Translations under genes and position numbers: made by a program
The notes under the pieces: model-generated
What the model was told of the DNA's origin: nothing
What the model saw: the letters and a program-made list of their open reading frames with translations, nothing else
The model's database searches: none
NCBI GenBank assembly: GCA_016869595.1
Contig: VGDT01000026.1
Span: 1-41,571 of the forward strand
Source: Alphaproteobacteria bacterium
GTDB lineage: Bacteria > Pseudomonadota > Alphaproteobacteria > Rhizobiales > Beijerinckiaceae
Length of the DNA stretch: 41,571 nt
Direction: 5' to 3'
In this document: in pieces, positions 7,898-16,815 of the stretch
How positions within the stretch are numbered: the stretch's first letter is position 1
Layout: each line of letters opens with the position of its first letter

Positions 7898-7916
7898 TTA
7901 GGCGCCTTTCGCCTAA
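7898..7916 (+). terminator. Hairpin after nasS (possible weak terminator)
   Basis: TTAGGCG-CCTTT-CGCCTAA is a perfect 7-bp stem with a 5-base loop, 32 bases after the nasS stop. Only a short T run (gcattt) follows, so termination would be weak. Confidence 0.35.
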
Positions 7917-8000
7917 GCATTTGGCGCCGCAAGGAAGATGGCGACGCCCTCGACAAGCGCGGAACGCTCGATTTTCTCAAAAAAATCGCCTTCGGCGCGC

Positions 8001-8017
8001 CTGGCCCGAAATCTGCA
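8001..8017 (+). promoter_or_regulatory. Sigma-54 (RpoN) promoter of the nitrate/nitrite reductase operon
   Basis: CTGGCCCG-AAAT-CTGCA fits the extended consensus YTGGCACGRNNNTTGCW except for two positions, with GG (8003-8004) and GC (8015-8016) 12 bases apart. The predicted start of transcription is about 8028, leaving a leader of about 165 bases before the ATG at 8193. Confidence 0.7.
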
Positions 8018-8027
8018 TTTCCTTAAT

Positions 8028-8076
8028 CGGTCAACGACGACCGCCGGTCCGCCGGAAAGAGCCCGAAGTAGGGCTC
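8028..8076 (+). promoter_or_regulatory. Two-hairpin NasT-type leader of the nitrate reductase operon
   Basis: CGGTC-AACGAC-GACCG (8028-8043) is a 5-bp hairpin with a six-base loop having A1 and G4, the ANTAR-binding signature, and it begins at the predicted transcription start. Sixteen bases further, GAGCCC-GAAGTA-GGGCTC (8059-8076) is a perfect 6-bp stem with another six-base loop, G4 present but G instead of A at position 1. Farther down, CGCTTCG and CGAAGCG around 8108-8150 can pair, but no T run follows, so I cannot point to a clear terminator here. Confidence 0.55.
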
Positions 8077-8192
8077 CGTCACAGAAGCAGTTCGCATTAG
8101 TGCGCCCCGCTTCGGTCGTCTTGCCCTTTCCATCTTGTCTAAGGCGAAGCGACCTGTGACCGGACCGTTCGGCCGTTCAACAGAGTCGACGC

Positions 8193-9425
8193 ATGACTGG
8201 ATTGCAGGAGTGTAAAGGCCGCGAAAAGCTCGTCGTCGTCGGCGCAGGCATGGCCGCCACGCGTTTCGTCGAGGAACTGACAAACCTTGCGCCGGATCGT
8301 TACGACATCCTGGTGATCGGAGACGAACCGCGGCTTGCCTATAACCGCGTGCTGCTGTCCTCGGTGCTTGCCGGAGATTTGTCGCTCGACGATATTGAAC
8401 TCCAGCCCTCACATTGGTGGCGAGCCGCTAGCGTTCAGGTAATGAGCGGCTGCAAGGTTGTTGAGATTAACGCCGCGACGCGACGCCTTGTTCTCGATAG
8501 CGGCGAAACGATCGACTATTCGAAGCTCCTGCTCGCCACGGGTTCGCGCGCAATAAGACTGCCGATCGAAGGCGCCGATTTATGCGGCGTTCATGCGTTT
8601 CGTGACGTGCAGGACGTCGAGGCGCTGTCGCAGCTCGGGGGTAGGGCGAAGCGCGCGGTCGTTATCGGCGGCGGTCTTCTTGGACTTGAAGCGGCCTATG
8701 GCCTGGCGCGCCGCGGCGTCGACGTGACGCTGGCGCATGTCATGGACCGGCTGATGGAGCGCCAACTCGATGCGGCCGGCGCCGACATCCTGCGCCGCCT
8801 CGCCGAAGAGAAGGGCGTGCGGATTCTGCTCAACGCCAATACGACACGTATCGGCGGATCGGACCGAGTCGAAGAAGTTGAGTTCGCCGACGGCCGAACG
8901 ATTCCAGCCGACGCCGTAATATTCGCTGTCGGCATTCGACCCAACGCCGACCTCGCTAAAAACGCCGACATTTGCGTCGGACGCGGCGTGATTGTCGATG
9001 ATGGCCTCGAGACGAGCGCGCCCGGCGTCTTCGCCATTGGCGAATGCGCTGAACATGACGGCGTTTGTTATGGGCTCGTCGAGCCTGCCTATGAGCAGGC
9101 CCGCGTCCTCGCCGCAAGGCTTGCCGGACAGGACGCCTCCTATTGCGGCAGCGTTGTCTCCACCAATCTCAAGGTCTCTGGCGTGCGCGTTTTCTCGGCC
9201 GGCGATTATCTCGGCGAAGGCGATGCGCGTCGCATCGTCTGCCAGGACCCGCGCATGGGAATTTACCGCAAGCTCGTCATTCGTGACGACAGGCTCGTGG
9301 GCGCGATCCTTATCGGAGATACGAACGGCGCGGCCGATCTCCTCGATCTCATCCGTTCAGGCGCGGACGTTTCGTCCATGTGCGACGAACTGATGTTCGG
9401 ACCGCCGATGCAAGAGGCCGCCTGA
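8193..9425 (+). CDS. FAD-dependent NAD(P)H oxidoreductase of nitrate/nitrite assimilation
   Basis: 410 residues with the FAD/NAD-disulfide-oxidoreductase-like fold: FAD-binding VVVGAGMAATRFVEEL near residue 14, ATGSRAIRLP near 120, NAD(P)-binding VVIGGGLLGLEAAYGL near 155, and second FAD motif GVFAIGECAEH near 277. It resembles the N-terminal reductase domain of NirB and the electron-transfer subunit of bacterial nitrate reductase (NasB/NasC type). It lacks the siroheme domain, so it should pass electrons from NAD(P)H to NasA or NirA. First gene after the sigma-54 leader; one base separates its stop from the nirA start. Confidence 0.85.
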   Translation: MTGLQECKGREKLVVVGAGMAATRFVEELTNLAPDRYDILVIGDEPRLAYNRVLLSSVLAGDLSLDDIELQPSHWWRAASVQVMSGCKVVEINAATRRLVLDSGETIDYSKLLLATGSRAIRLPIEGADLCGVHAFRDVQDVEALSQLGGRAKRAVVIGGGLLGLEAAYGLARRGVDVTLAHVMDRLMERQLDAAGADILRRLAEEKGVRILLNANTTRIGGSDRVEEVEFADGRTIPADAVIFAVGIRPNADLAKNADICVGRGVIVDDGLETSAPGVFAIGECAEHDGVCYGLVEPAYEQARVLAARLAGQDASYCGSVVSTNLKVSGVRVFSAGDYLGEGDARRIVCQDPRMGIYRKLVIRDDRLVGAILIGDTNGAADLLDLIRSGADVSSMCDELMFGPPMQEAA

Positions 9426-9426
9426 A

Positions 9427-11181
9427 ATGTCCGTCGATTTCACGCTCGATCAGAAGCGCTATCTCGAAGGATTTGCCGCCGGCTTCTCCGCGCGCGGCGG
9501 ACAAAACGCGCCGCCCGCGCAAGCGCAGCCGATGGGGCCCGACGCCGCGCATATTTCAGCGCAGGATCGCGTTACAGCCGCAGGCGGCAAGCTGGCCGAT
9601 CAGGAAAAATGGAAGCGCGAGGAGCATCCCTTCGACGCCTGGCCGCGCCTTGTCGCTCAAGCCAAGGAGAATGCGCCGCCAAAGCCCGCCGACAATTTCC
9701 GCTGGCGATACTACGGCCTCTTCTACGTTGCGCCTGCGCAGGATGCCTATATGTGCCGCCTGCGCATTCCCAATGGCGCGCTCAATCATTGGCAGTTCGC
9801 CGGCCTTGCTGATCTCGCGCAAATTTACGGCGGCGGCTATCTCCATGTGACGACGCGCGCCAATATCCAGATCCGCGAGGTCGAGCCGAAAAACGCCACG
9901 AATATTATCGAGGCGATTCAGGACCTCGGTCTGTGGAGCAAGGGCTCTGGCGCCGACAATATCCGCAACATCACCGGCACGCCGACCGCAGGCGTCGATC
10001 CGCAGGAACTCATCGACACGCGCCCCTATGCGCGCGCCATGCATCATCACATCCTGAACGATCGCTCGCTTTATGGCCTGCCGCGCAAATTCAATATCGC
10101 CTTCGACGGCGCGGGATTGATCGGCGCGCTGGAAGACACGAATGACATCGGCTTTCAGGCGGTCGCGATAGAGGACGGCCGCGGCGTCGCGCCGGGCGTT
10201 TATTTCCGCCTCGCGCTCGGCGGCATCACCGGTCATAAGGATTTCGCGCGCGATACGGGCGTGGTTGTGCCGCCGGACGAAGCGGTCGAGGTCGCCGACA
10301 AAGTTCTGCGCGTCTTCATCGAACATGGCGACCGCGCCAACCGCGCCAAGGCGCGGCTCAAATATGTGCTCGACGCCTGGGGTTTCGACAAATTCATCGC
10401 CGCCGTCGAAGAAAGGCTGGGACGCAAACTGCTTCGCGTCGCGGCCGACGCGATCGCTGTGCGCCCGCGTCAGGATCGCGCCGCCCATATCGGCGTCCAT
10501 CCGCAGAAGCAGGCGGGCTTCAATTGGATCGGCGTTGCGCTGCCGGTCGGCCGTTTCACCCCCGAGCAGGCGCGCGGTCTCTCCGAGATCGCGCGCCAAT
10601 TCGGCGACGGCGGCCTGCGTCTCACCGTTTGGCAGAATGTGCTGATCACCGGCGTCGCCAATGAGCATGTCGGCGAAGCCGTGGCGATGATCTCGGCGCT
10701 CGGCCTTTCGACGCAGGCGTCGCCTATTCGCGCCGGTCTCGTCGCCTGCACGGGGAATTTCGGCTGCCGTTTCGCCGCCGCCGACACCAAAAGGCATGCC
10801 GAAGAAATCGCCGCCTATTGCGAGACTGAAACGCCGATCGATACGCCAATCAATATTCATCTTACCGGCTGCCATCACTCATGTGCGCAGCATTACATCG
10901 GCGATATCGGGCTGATCGGCGCGCGCGTGCCGATCAATGATGATGGCGATACGGTCGAGGGCTATCACATTCTCGTCGGCGGCGGTTTTGCGGGAGACGC
11001 CCGCATCGGCTCCGAGTTTTATCAAAATGTGAAGGCGGAGGAGGCGCCGGAAATGGTGGCGCGAATTCTTCGCGCCTATCGAACGAACCGCGCGAGCGCA
11101 GACGAAACCTTCGTCGACTTCGCACGCCGTCATGACATTGAGACGCTGCATCGTCTCGCCAATGAGGAGAGCACGGCGTGA
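9427..11181 (+). CDS. nirA: NirA, assimilatory siroheme nitrite reductase
   Basis: Reduces nitrite to ammonium in the cytoplasm using a siroheme coupled to a [4Fe-4S] cluster. The 584-residue product shows two repeats of the nitrite/sulfite-reductase half-domain. The cluster ligands are CTGNFGC near residues 441-447 and CHHSC near 482-486 (TGCHHSCAQHYIGDIGLIG). The substrate-side segment VTTRANIQIREVEPKN is also present. The N-terminus (LDQKRYLEGFAAGFSARG) precedes the catalytic fold and has a counterpart at the start of the next gene product. It overlaps that gene by GTGA. Confidence 0.92.
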   Translation: MSVDFTLDQKRYLEGFAAGFSARGGQNAPPAQAQPMGPDAAHISAQDRVTAAGGKLADQEKWKREEHPFDAWPRLVAQAKENAPPKPADNFRWRYYGLFYVAPAQDAYMCRLRIPNGALNHWQFAGLADLAQIYGGGYLHVTTRANIQIREVEPKNATNIIEAIQDLGLWSKGSGADNIRNITGTPTAGVDPQELIDTRPYARAMHHHILNDRSLYGLPRKFNIAFDGAGLIGALEDTNDIGFQAVAIEDGRGVAPGVYFRLALGGITGHKDFARDTGVVVPPDEAVEVADKVLRVFIEHGDRANRAKARLKYVLDAWGFDKFIAAVEERLGRKLLRVAADAIAVRPRQDRAAHIGVHPQKQAGFNWIGVALPVGRFTPEQARGLSEIARQFGDGGLRLTVWQNVLITGVANEHVGEAVAMISALGLSTQASPIRAGLVACTGNFGCRFAAADTKRHAEEIAAYCETETPIDTPINIHLTGCHHSCAQHYIGDIGLIGARVPINDDGDTVEGYHILVGGGFAGDARIGSEFYQNVKAEEAPEMVARILRAYRTNRASADETFVDFARRHDIETLHRLANEESTA

Positions 11182-12770
11182 CTCATTTGCCCTCTCCGCC
11201 TTTTCTCATCCCGCCGAGCGCGCCTTTCACACCCGAGCAGCGCGCCTGGCTCAGCGGCTTCTTTGCCGGATTCGCCGCCCCTGATGACGGCTCCGTCACG
11301 CCGCTTTCGCCTGAAGACAACGCCGCCGTCTTGGCCGGCACTCCAGTCGAAGGCGACGATGGCGAAGCGCCCTGGCATGACCAGACGCTGGCGCTCGACG
11401 CGCGCATGCAGCTTGCGCAAGGACGGCCGCTGCGCCGTCGCATGATGGCGGCCATGGCGCAGCAGGACTGCGGCCAGTGCGGCTATAATTGCGAGACCTA
11501 TGCGGACGCGGTCGCTGCGAAGAAGGAGACACGCCTCAATCTTTGCGCGCCCGGCGGGAAGGACACGGCCCGCATGCTGAAAGCGCTTGCGACGGAGCTG
11601 GATGAGGCCCCGCCAGCGCCAGCTCTCATCACACAAGCTAAGCCTAGCGTTCCGACGTCTGGCGCCTCGCGCGACAACCCGGCCTGCGCGACTTTCGTTT
11701 CGCGCCGGCGGCTCAACAAGGAAGGCTCGGAGAAAGACACCTGGCACATAGAATTCGACATCGCCGCAAGCGAGCTGAGCTATCAGGTTGGCGACAGCTT
11801 CGGCGTATTTCCTAAAAATGATCTCGGCCTCGTCGACCAGATCATCGCCATGCTCGGCGCCTCGCATGTGACGCCCGTACGCGACAAGACTCTGCGCGAC
11901 GTCTTGCTGAGCGACGTTTCGCTATCTCTGGCGCCCGATGCGCTTTTCGAGCTGATCTCCTTCATCACGGGCGGCGCGCATCGCGAGAAGGCGCGTTTGC
12001 TCGCGCAGGGCGAGGACCCGGATGGCGACGCGGCGACGCTCGACGTCCTTGCCGTATTGCAGAAATTTCCTAGCGCCCGGCCCCACCCGGAAGCTTTTGT
12101 CGAAGCGCTGGACCCTCTTCAGCCACGTCTTTATTCCATCTCCTCGTCCCCAAAGGCGACGCCGGGACGCTTGTCGCTGACCGTCGACGCAGTTCGCTAT
12201 GTCGTCGGCAAACGCAAACGTCTCGGCGTCGCCTCAACCTTTCTCGCCGAGCGCATTGCGCCGGGCGACAGTCTTCCGGTTTATGTGCAGTCGGCGCACG
12301 GTTTCGCCCTGCCGGACAATTCTGCAACGCCGATCATCATGGTCGGACCCGGAACCGGCGTCGCGCCGTTTCGCGCCTTTCTGCAGGAGCGCGCGGCGAC
12401 GCACGCAACAGGCAAGACCTGGCTCTTCTTTGGTCATCAACGCTCCGCCTGTGATTTCTTCTACGCCGACGAATTCGAAACGATGAAGGCGACAGGTCTG
12501 CTCACCCGCCTTTCGCTCGCCTGGTCGCGCGACGGCGCGGAGAAATTCTATGTGCAGGACCGGATGCGCCAAACCGGCCGCGAACTCTGGGCATGGCTGG
12601 CGGAGGGCGCGCATTTCTATGTCTGCGGCGATGCGCAGCGCATGGCCAAGGATGTCGAGCGCGCGCTTGTCGATGTGGTCGCCGAATTTGGCGCGCGCAG
12701 CGCCGATGAAGCGGTCGCCTTTGTCGCCCAGCTCAAAAAGAGCGGGCGCTATCAACAGGACGTCTATTGA
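11178..12770 (+). CDS. CysJ-like flavoprotein with N-terminal [4Fe-4S] domain, likely nitrite reductase electron donor
   Basis: 530 residues; the GTG start overlaps the nirA stop. After a short N-terminal WLSGFFAGFAA element, residues 98-123 show C-x2-C-x3-C-x17-C followed by APGG, the pattern of the RnfB/CdhE-type [4Fe-4S] domain. From about residue 165 on comes a CysJ-type FAD domain (RLYSISSSP) and an NADPH domain (GPGTGVAPFRAFLQERAA, YVCGDAQRM), ending QQDVY as in CysJ. The FMN flavodoxin domain of true CysJ is missing; the FeS domain stands in its place. Databases usually label such proteins 'sulfite reductase subunit alpha', but the operon points to nitrite. Confidence 0.85.
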   Translation: MTHLPSPPFLIPPSAPFTPEQRAWLSGFFAGFAAPDDGSVTPLSPEDNAAVLAGTPVEGDDGEAPWHDQTLALDARMQLAQGRPLRRRMMAAMAQQDCGQCGYNCETYADAVAAKKETRLNLCAPGGKDTARMLKALATELDEAPPAPALITQAKPSVPTSGASRDNPACATFVSRRRLNKEGSEKDTWHIEFDIAASELSYQVGDSFGVFPKNDLGLVDQIIAMLGASHVTPVRDKTLRDVLLSDVSLSLAPDALFELISFITGGAHREKARLLAQGEDPDGDAATLDVLAVLQKFPSARPHPEAFVEALDPLQPRLYSISSSPKATPGRLSLTVDAVRYVVGKRKRLGVASTFLAERIAPGDSLPVYVQSAHGFALPDNSATPIIMVGPGTGVAPFRAFLQERAATHATGKTWLFFGHQRSACDFFYADEFETMKATGLLTRLSLAWSRDGAEKFYVQDRMRQTGRELWAWLAEGAHFYVCGDAQRMAKDVERALVDVVAEFGARSADEAVAFVAQLKKSGRYQQDVY

Positions 12771-12778
12771 GGCCGCTC

Positions 12779-15526
12779 ATGCTCGACGGAGTCGTGGCGC
12801 CCGCGCCGCATGAAAATCTGCAAGCGCCAGCCGCGTCCAGTCAGACGACTGCGACACGCTCCACCTGCCCTTATTGTGGCGTGGGTTGCGGCGTGCTCGC
12901 CTCGCCTAGCGGCAAGCATATCAGCGGCGATCCAGCCCATCCGGCAAATTTTGGCAGGCTCTGCTCTAAAGGCTCGGCGCTTGAGGAAACGCTCGGACTT
13001 GAGGGTCGCCTTCTTCATCCGATGCGTCGTCAGGCAGACGGCGCATTGGCGCGGTTGAGCTGGGATGCGGCGCTCGATGAAGTCGCAGCGGGCTTTCGCC
13101 GTATCGTCGACCAGCATGGTCCCGACGCCGTCGCGGTCTACCTCTCGGGGCAGTTGCTGACCGAGGATTATTACGTCGCCAACAAGCTGCTGAAAGGCTT
13201 TATCGGCTCAGCGAACGTCGACACCAATTCGCGCCTGTGCATGGCCTCGACGGTCGCCGGCCACAAGCGCGCATTCGGGGCCGACGTCGTGCCCGGTTGT
13301 TACGAAGACCTGGACGAAGCTGACCTCATCGTGCTGGTCGGCTCAAACGCGGCCTGGTGTCATCCGGTTCTGTTTCAACGCATCATGCGCAACAAGGAGG
13401 AGCGCGGCGCCAAGCTCGTCGTCATCGACACGCGGCGCACAGCGACGGCGGAGAGCGCCGATCTCTTCTTGCAGATCGCCCCTGGCGCCGACCAGGCGCT
13501 GTTTTGTGGTCTGCTGGCTTATCTCGCCAAATTCGCCGCACTCGACGCTGCCTACATTAAGCAATACACGTCCGGATTCGAGAACGCTTTGGCGGAAGCG
13601 CGGCGCATCGCGCCGACGATCGAAGCCATCGCGATGGCGACCGGACTGCGCGAGATCGATATTGCTTCCTTCTTCGAATTGTTCGTGCGGACGCCGCGGA
13701 CGGTCACGGCATTCTCGCAGGGCGTCAATCAGTCGGCGCAGGGGACCGATAAGGTCAACGCCATCATCAATTGCCATCTCGCGACAGGCCGTATCGGCAA
13801 ACCAGGCGCATCGCCTTTTTCGCTGACCGGCCAGCCCAACGCGATGGGCGGCCGCGAAGTCGGCGGACTTGCAAACAGCCTTGCCGCTCATATGGGTTTT
13901 GATCCCAGTAGCGTCGATCGCGTTCGCCGCTTCTGGAATGCGCCGCGCATCGCGACGCGTGACGGATTGAAGGCGGTGCAGATGTTCGACGCCATTGCGC
14001 GTGGCGACATCAAGGCGCTGTGGGTCGTCGGAACAAATCCGGCGGCGTCTCTTCCGAATGCCGGCATGGCGCGCGCTGCGCTCAGCAAGCTCGAACTCTT
14101 CATTGTATCCGACAATGTGACGTCGAACGACACCATCAACAGCGGCGCGCATCTGCTTCTGCCGGCGCAGGCATGGGGCGAAAAGACCGGCACGGTGACG
14201 AATTCGGAGCGCCGCATTTCTCGTCAGCGCGCTTTTTTGCCTGCGCCGGGAGAGACTCGCGCCGACTGGGCGATCTTCGCCGATGTGGCTCAACGAATGG
14301 GTTTTGCGGGTTTCGACTACCGCTCGGCTGCCCAAGTCTTTCGCGAACACGCCGCACTTTCGGCTTTCGAGAATGATGGAACGCGCGCTTTCGACATTGG
14401 CGGACTGGCGCGGCTGAGCGACGCTGAATATGACGGGCTTGAGCCGACGCAGTGGCCGCGCCGCACGTGCGACGTTAAAGGCCGCGCGCGTCTCTTCGCC
14501 CAAGGCGGCTTTTTCTCTCAAGATGGACGAGCGACATTCGTCGCGCCAGCGACGCCTGCCTTGGCCACAAGGTTGACCGAAGACTTCTCGCTTCGGCTCA
14601 ACACCGGCCGCATACGCGATCAATGGCACACGATGACGCGCACCGGCGCGAGCCCCCGCCTCGCGCGACATCTTCCCGAACCCTTCGTAGAGATCAATCC
14701 GTCAGACGCAGCGCGTTTTTGCGTAGAAGATGGCGGATTCGCCCGTGTCGCGACGCCCTATGGCAATTGCGTCTTGCGCGCGGTCGTAACCGATCGTCAG
14801 CCTGCTGGACATATCTTCGCGCCGATCCACTGGACCAATGAAACCGCGGCCGACGCGCGCGTTGGCGCACTTGCCGCCTCATGTGTCGACCCGGTCTCCG
14901 GACAGCCGGAATTAAAGGCGACGCCAGCCGCCGTCTCGCCCTTTCGCTTTGCGCGTCAGGGCTTCATCCTCTCCCGTAAGCCGACGGCTCTGCCCAAAAG
15001 CGTGTGGTGGACGCGGGTCGCAATCGCCAAGGGGTACGGCTATCGGGTCGCCGCCAATCTGCAAGATGACGATTGGGCCGATATCATCAGCGCCGCTACG
15101 GTCAGCGAAGACATTGTCCAGTTGATCGACGAAACGAAGAGCGTTTTCTCCGGCGCCGCCTTCGTCGAGGATCACGCGACGCTCATCTGGTCTCTGTCTC
15201 CCCTTTCGCCGCCCTGGGAGCTGGCCATCGAACTCTTTGCCCGCGAACGTCTGGATGATTCAGAGCGACTGTCGTTCTTATCCGGGCGCTCGGGCGGACA
15301 ATCAACCAACGCGGGTCCGCTCGTCTGTTCCTGCTTCAGCGTCGGGCAAAAGCAAATCGAAACTGCGATTCAGCAGGGATGTCGCTCCGCATCGGACGTC
15401 GGCAAGGCCACGCGCGCAGGCTCCAATTGTGGTTCATGCCGGCCAGAAATCGAACGCCTCATCAAGACCGCTCTCACCGCCGCGTCTGCGACAGGATCTG
15501 CAGCGCCTCTACAACACCCAGCATGA
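12779..15526 (+). CDS. nasA: NasA, assimilatory nitrate reductase catalytic subunit with C-terminal BFD-like FeS domain
   Basis: Molybdenum bis-MGD enzyme reducing nitrate to nitrite in the cytoplasm. The N-terminal [4Fe-4S] ligands are in CPYCGVGC (about residues 30-37) and RLCSKG (about 62). NSRLCMAST holds the likely Mo-ligand Cys; ATGRIGKPGASPFSLTGQPN and NPAASLPNA are typical pterin-binding segments. The last 50 residues add a bacterioferritin-associated-ferredoxin-like [2Fe-2S] domain (VCSCFSVG and GSNCGSCRPEI). A TTG at 12767 overlaps the previous stop, but the ATG at 12779 with GAGG eight bases earlier is the better start. No Tat signal, as expected for the assimilatory type. Confidence 0.92.
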   Translation: MLDGVVAPAPHENLQAPAASSQTTATRSTCPYCGVGCGVLASPSGKHISGDPAHPANFGRLCSKGSALEETLGLEGRLLHPMRRQADGALARLSWDAALDEVAAGFRRIVDQHGPDAVAVYLSGQLLTEDYYVANKLLKGFIGSANVDTNSRLCMASTVAGHKRAFGADVVPGCYEDLDEADLIVLVGSNAAWCHPVLFQRIMRNKEERGAKLVVIDTRRTATAESADLFLQIAPGADQALFCGLLAYLAKFAALDAAYIKQYTSGFENALAEARRIAPTIEAIAMATGLREIDIASFFELFVRTPRTVTAFSQGVNQSAQGTDKVNAIINCHLATGRIGKPGASPFSLTGQPNAMGGREVGGLANSLAAHMGFDPSSVDRVRRFWNAPRIATRDGLKAVQMFDAIARGDIKALWVVGTNPAASLPNAGMARAALSKLELFIVSDNVTSNDTINSGAHLLLPAQAWGEKTGTVTNSERRISRQRAFLPAPGETRADWAIFADVAQRMGFAGFDYRSAAQVFREHAALSAFENDGTRAFDIGGLARLSDAEYDGLEPTQWPRRTCDVKGRARLFAQGGFFSQDGRATFVAPATPALATRLTEDFSLRLNTGRIRDQWHTMTRTGASPRLARHLPEPFVEINPSDAARFCVEDGGFARVATPYGNCVLRAVVTDRQPAGHIFAPIHWTNETAADARVGALAASCVDPVSGQPELKATPAAVSPFRFARQGFILSRKPTALPKSVWWTRVAIAKGYGYRVAANLQDDDWADIISAATVSEDIVQLIDETKSVFSGAAFVEDHATLIWSLSPLSPPWELAIELFARERLDDSERLSFLSGRSGGQSTNAGPLVCSCFSVGQKQIETAIQQGCRSASDVGKATRAGSNCGSCRPEIERLIKTALTAASATGSAAPLQHPA

Positions 15527-15541
15527 AAAAAGGAGCATCGG

Positions 15542-16804
15542 ATGAATCTCTCTGATTTTAGGAAGGCGGGTCATTGGCCGACGCTGCTTTCGGCCTTCCT
15601 CTATTTTGACATCAGCTTCATGGCTTGGGTCTCACTCGGCCCGTTGATGATTTACATCACCAAGGGCATGCCGATTTCCATCGAGGACAAACTTTCGCTT
15701 GTGGCCATTCCGGTTCTCGGCGGCGCATTCTTTCGCGTTCCGCTTGGCCTTCTCTCTGACGCTATCGGCCCAAAGATGACGGGCGTCGCCGCGCAGGTGA
15801 TCGTAATGTTCGCCGTGTCTTTGGTGTGTGTCTTTGGCCTCAGTAGCCCGATCGCCATCGCGCTGTTCGGCTTATCGCTCGGACTTGCGGGAGCTTCCTT
15901 CGCCGTCGCCTTGCCGCAGGCGGGCCGCTGGTATCCGCCGCAATATCAGGGTCTGGTGATGGGCATTGCGGGCGCCGGCAATATGGGCGTCGTGCTCGAC
16001 ACGCTGTTTGCGCCGTCGATCGCCGAGGCTTACGGCTGGCGAACGGTCTATGGCGTGCTGCTCGCACTGATGGTCTTGGTGCTTCTCGTCTATGCATTGG
16101 CCGCCAAGGACGCGCCCGGCGCCAAAACGAAGATCGACCTTACAGGCTACGGAAGAATGCTCGCCGACTCGGACAGCCGTTGGTTCATGTTCTTCTACTT
16201 CATCACCTTCGGCGGCTTTGTCGGCCTCGCCTCCGCGCTGCCCCTCTATTTCACGACACAATATCACGCGACGGGAGTCGCCGCGGGCCTTATGGTTGCG
16301 CTGATCGTCGCCTTCGGCTCCGGTTTCAGACCGGTCGGCGGCTTTATCGCGGACCGTATCGGCGGCGTAAAAACGTTATCGTTCCTCTTCCTCATCGTCT
16401 CGGCCTGCTATTTCGCCGTCGCCTTTCTGCCGGCCGGACCCGCGCCAGCGAAGGGCGTCGCGGGATGGGGCCTGATGCAATTGCCGCCCGTCGCATTTGC
16501 AGCAGTCGCGTTATTCTCCGTTGGCGTGCTATCGCTCGGCATGGGCAATGGCGCGGTGTTTCAGCTGCTGCCGCAGCGCTTCCGCCGGGAGATCGGGGCG
16601 ATGACAGGGTTGGTCGGCGCCGCGGGTGGTCTAGGCGGATTTTTCCTGGCCAAGGCTCTCGCGTTTTCGAAAGGAGCGACGGGCGGCTTCACGGCGGGCT
16701 TCACCTTCTTCGGTTTCCTGGCGCTGCTCGGTCTCGTAGGTCTGATCTTCGTTAAGACGCGCTGGCGCACGACCTGGGGCGCGGTTTCCGGCGCGCGGAT
16801 CTGA
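15542..16804 (+). CDS. Nitrate/nitrite MFS transporter (NNP family, NarK/NasA type)
   Basis: 420 residues with twelve likely transmembrane helices. Family features include the N-terminal TLLSAFLYFDISFMAWVSLG, the glycine-rich helix GLSLGLAGASFAVALPQ, the WYPPQYQGLVMGIAGAGNMG signature and the second-half GNGAVFQLLPQRF. Imports nitrate, possibly also exchanging nitrite. The ATG follows AAAAAAGGAGCATCGG, a good ribosome-binding site, 15 bases after nasA, so it is part of the same operon. It lies upstream of the phosphatase/kinase fusion. Confidence 0.92.
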   Translation: MNLSDFRKAGHWPTLLSAFLYFDISFMAWVSLGPLMIYITKGMPISIEDKLSLVAIPVLGGAFFRVPLGLLSDAIGPKMTGVAAQVIVMFAVSLVCVFGLSSPIAIALFGLSLGLAGASFAVALPQAGRWYPPQYQGLVMGIAGAGNMGVVLDTLFAPSIAEAYGWRTVYGVLLALMVLVLLVYALAAKDAPGAKTKIDLTGYGRMLADSDSRWFMFFYFITFGGFVGLASALPLYFTTQYHATGVAAGLMVALIVAFGSGFRPVGGFIADRIGGVKTLSFLFLIVSACYFAVAFLPAGPAPAKGVAGWGLMQLPPVAFAAVALFSVGVLSLGMGNGAVFQLLPQRFRREIGAMTGLVGAAGGLGGFFLAKALAFSKGATGGFTAGFTFFGFLALLGLVGLIFVKTRWRTTWGAVSGARI

Positions 16805-16815
16805 GTTGAGAAGCG

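Noticed and set aside
7974-7999. Minus-strand intrinsic terminator (cgccgaaggcg followed by Ts)
   Set aside because: Stem is only 4 bp and no minus-strand gene lies upstream; it sits just before the sigma-54 site and is probably chance.
9556-10878. 440-residue open frame opposite nirA
   Set aside because: Shadow of the GC-rich nirA gene; composition (many Arg, Ala, Asp) fits no family and nirA motifs are intact.
11178-12770. Sulfite reductase alpha subunit (cysJ)
   Set aside because: Lacks the FMN domain, has an FeS domain, and sits in a nitrate/nitrite operon; the sulfur role is not supported.
13343-14671. 442-residue open frame opposite nasA
   Set aside because: Antisense shadow of a clear molybdopterin enzyme; no domain or start signal.
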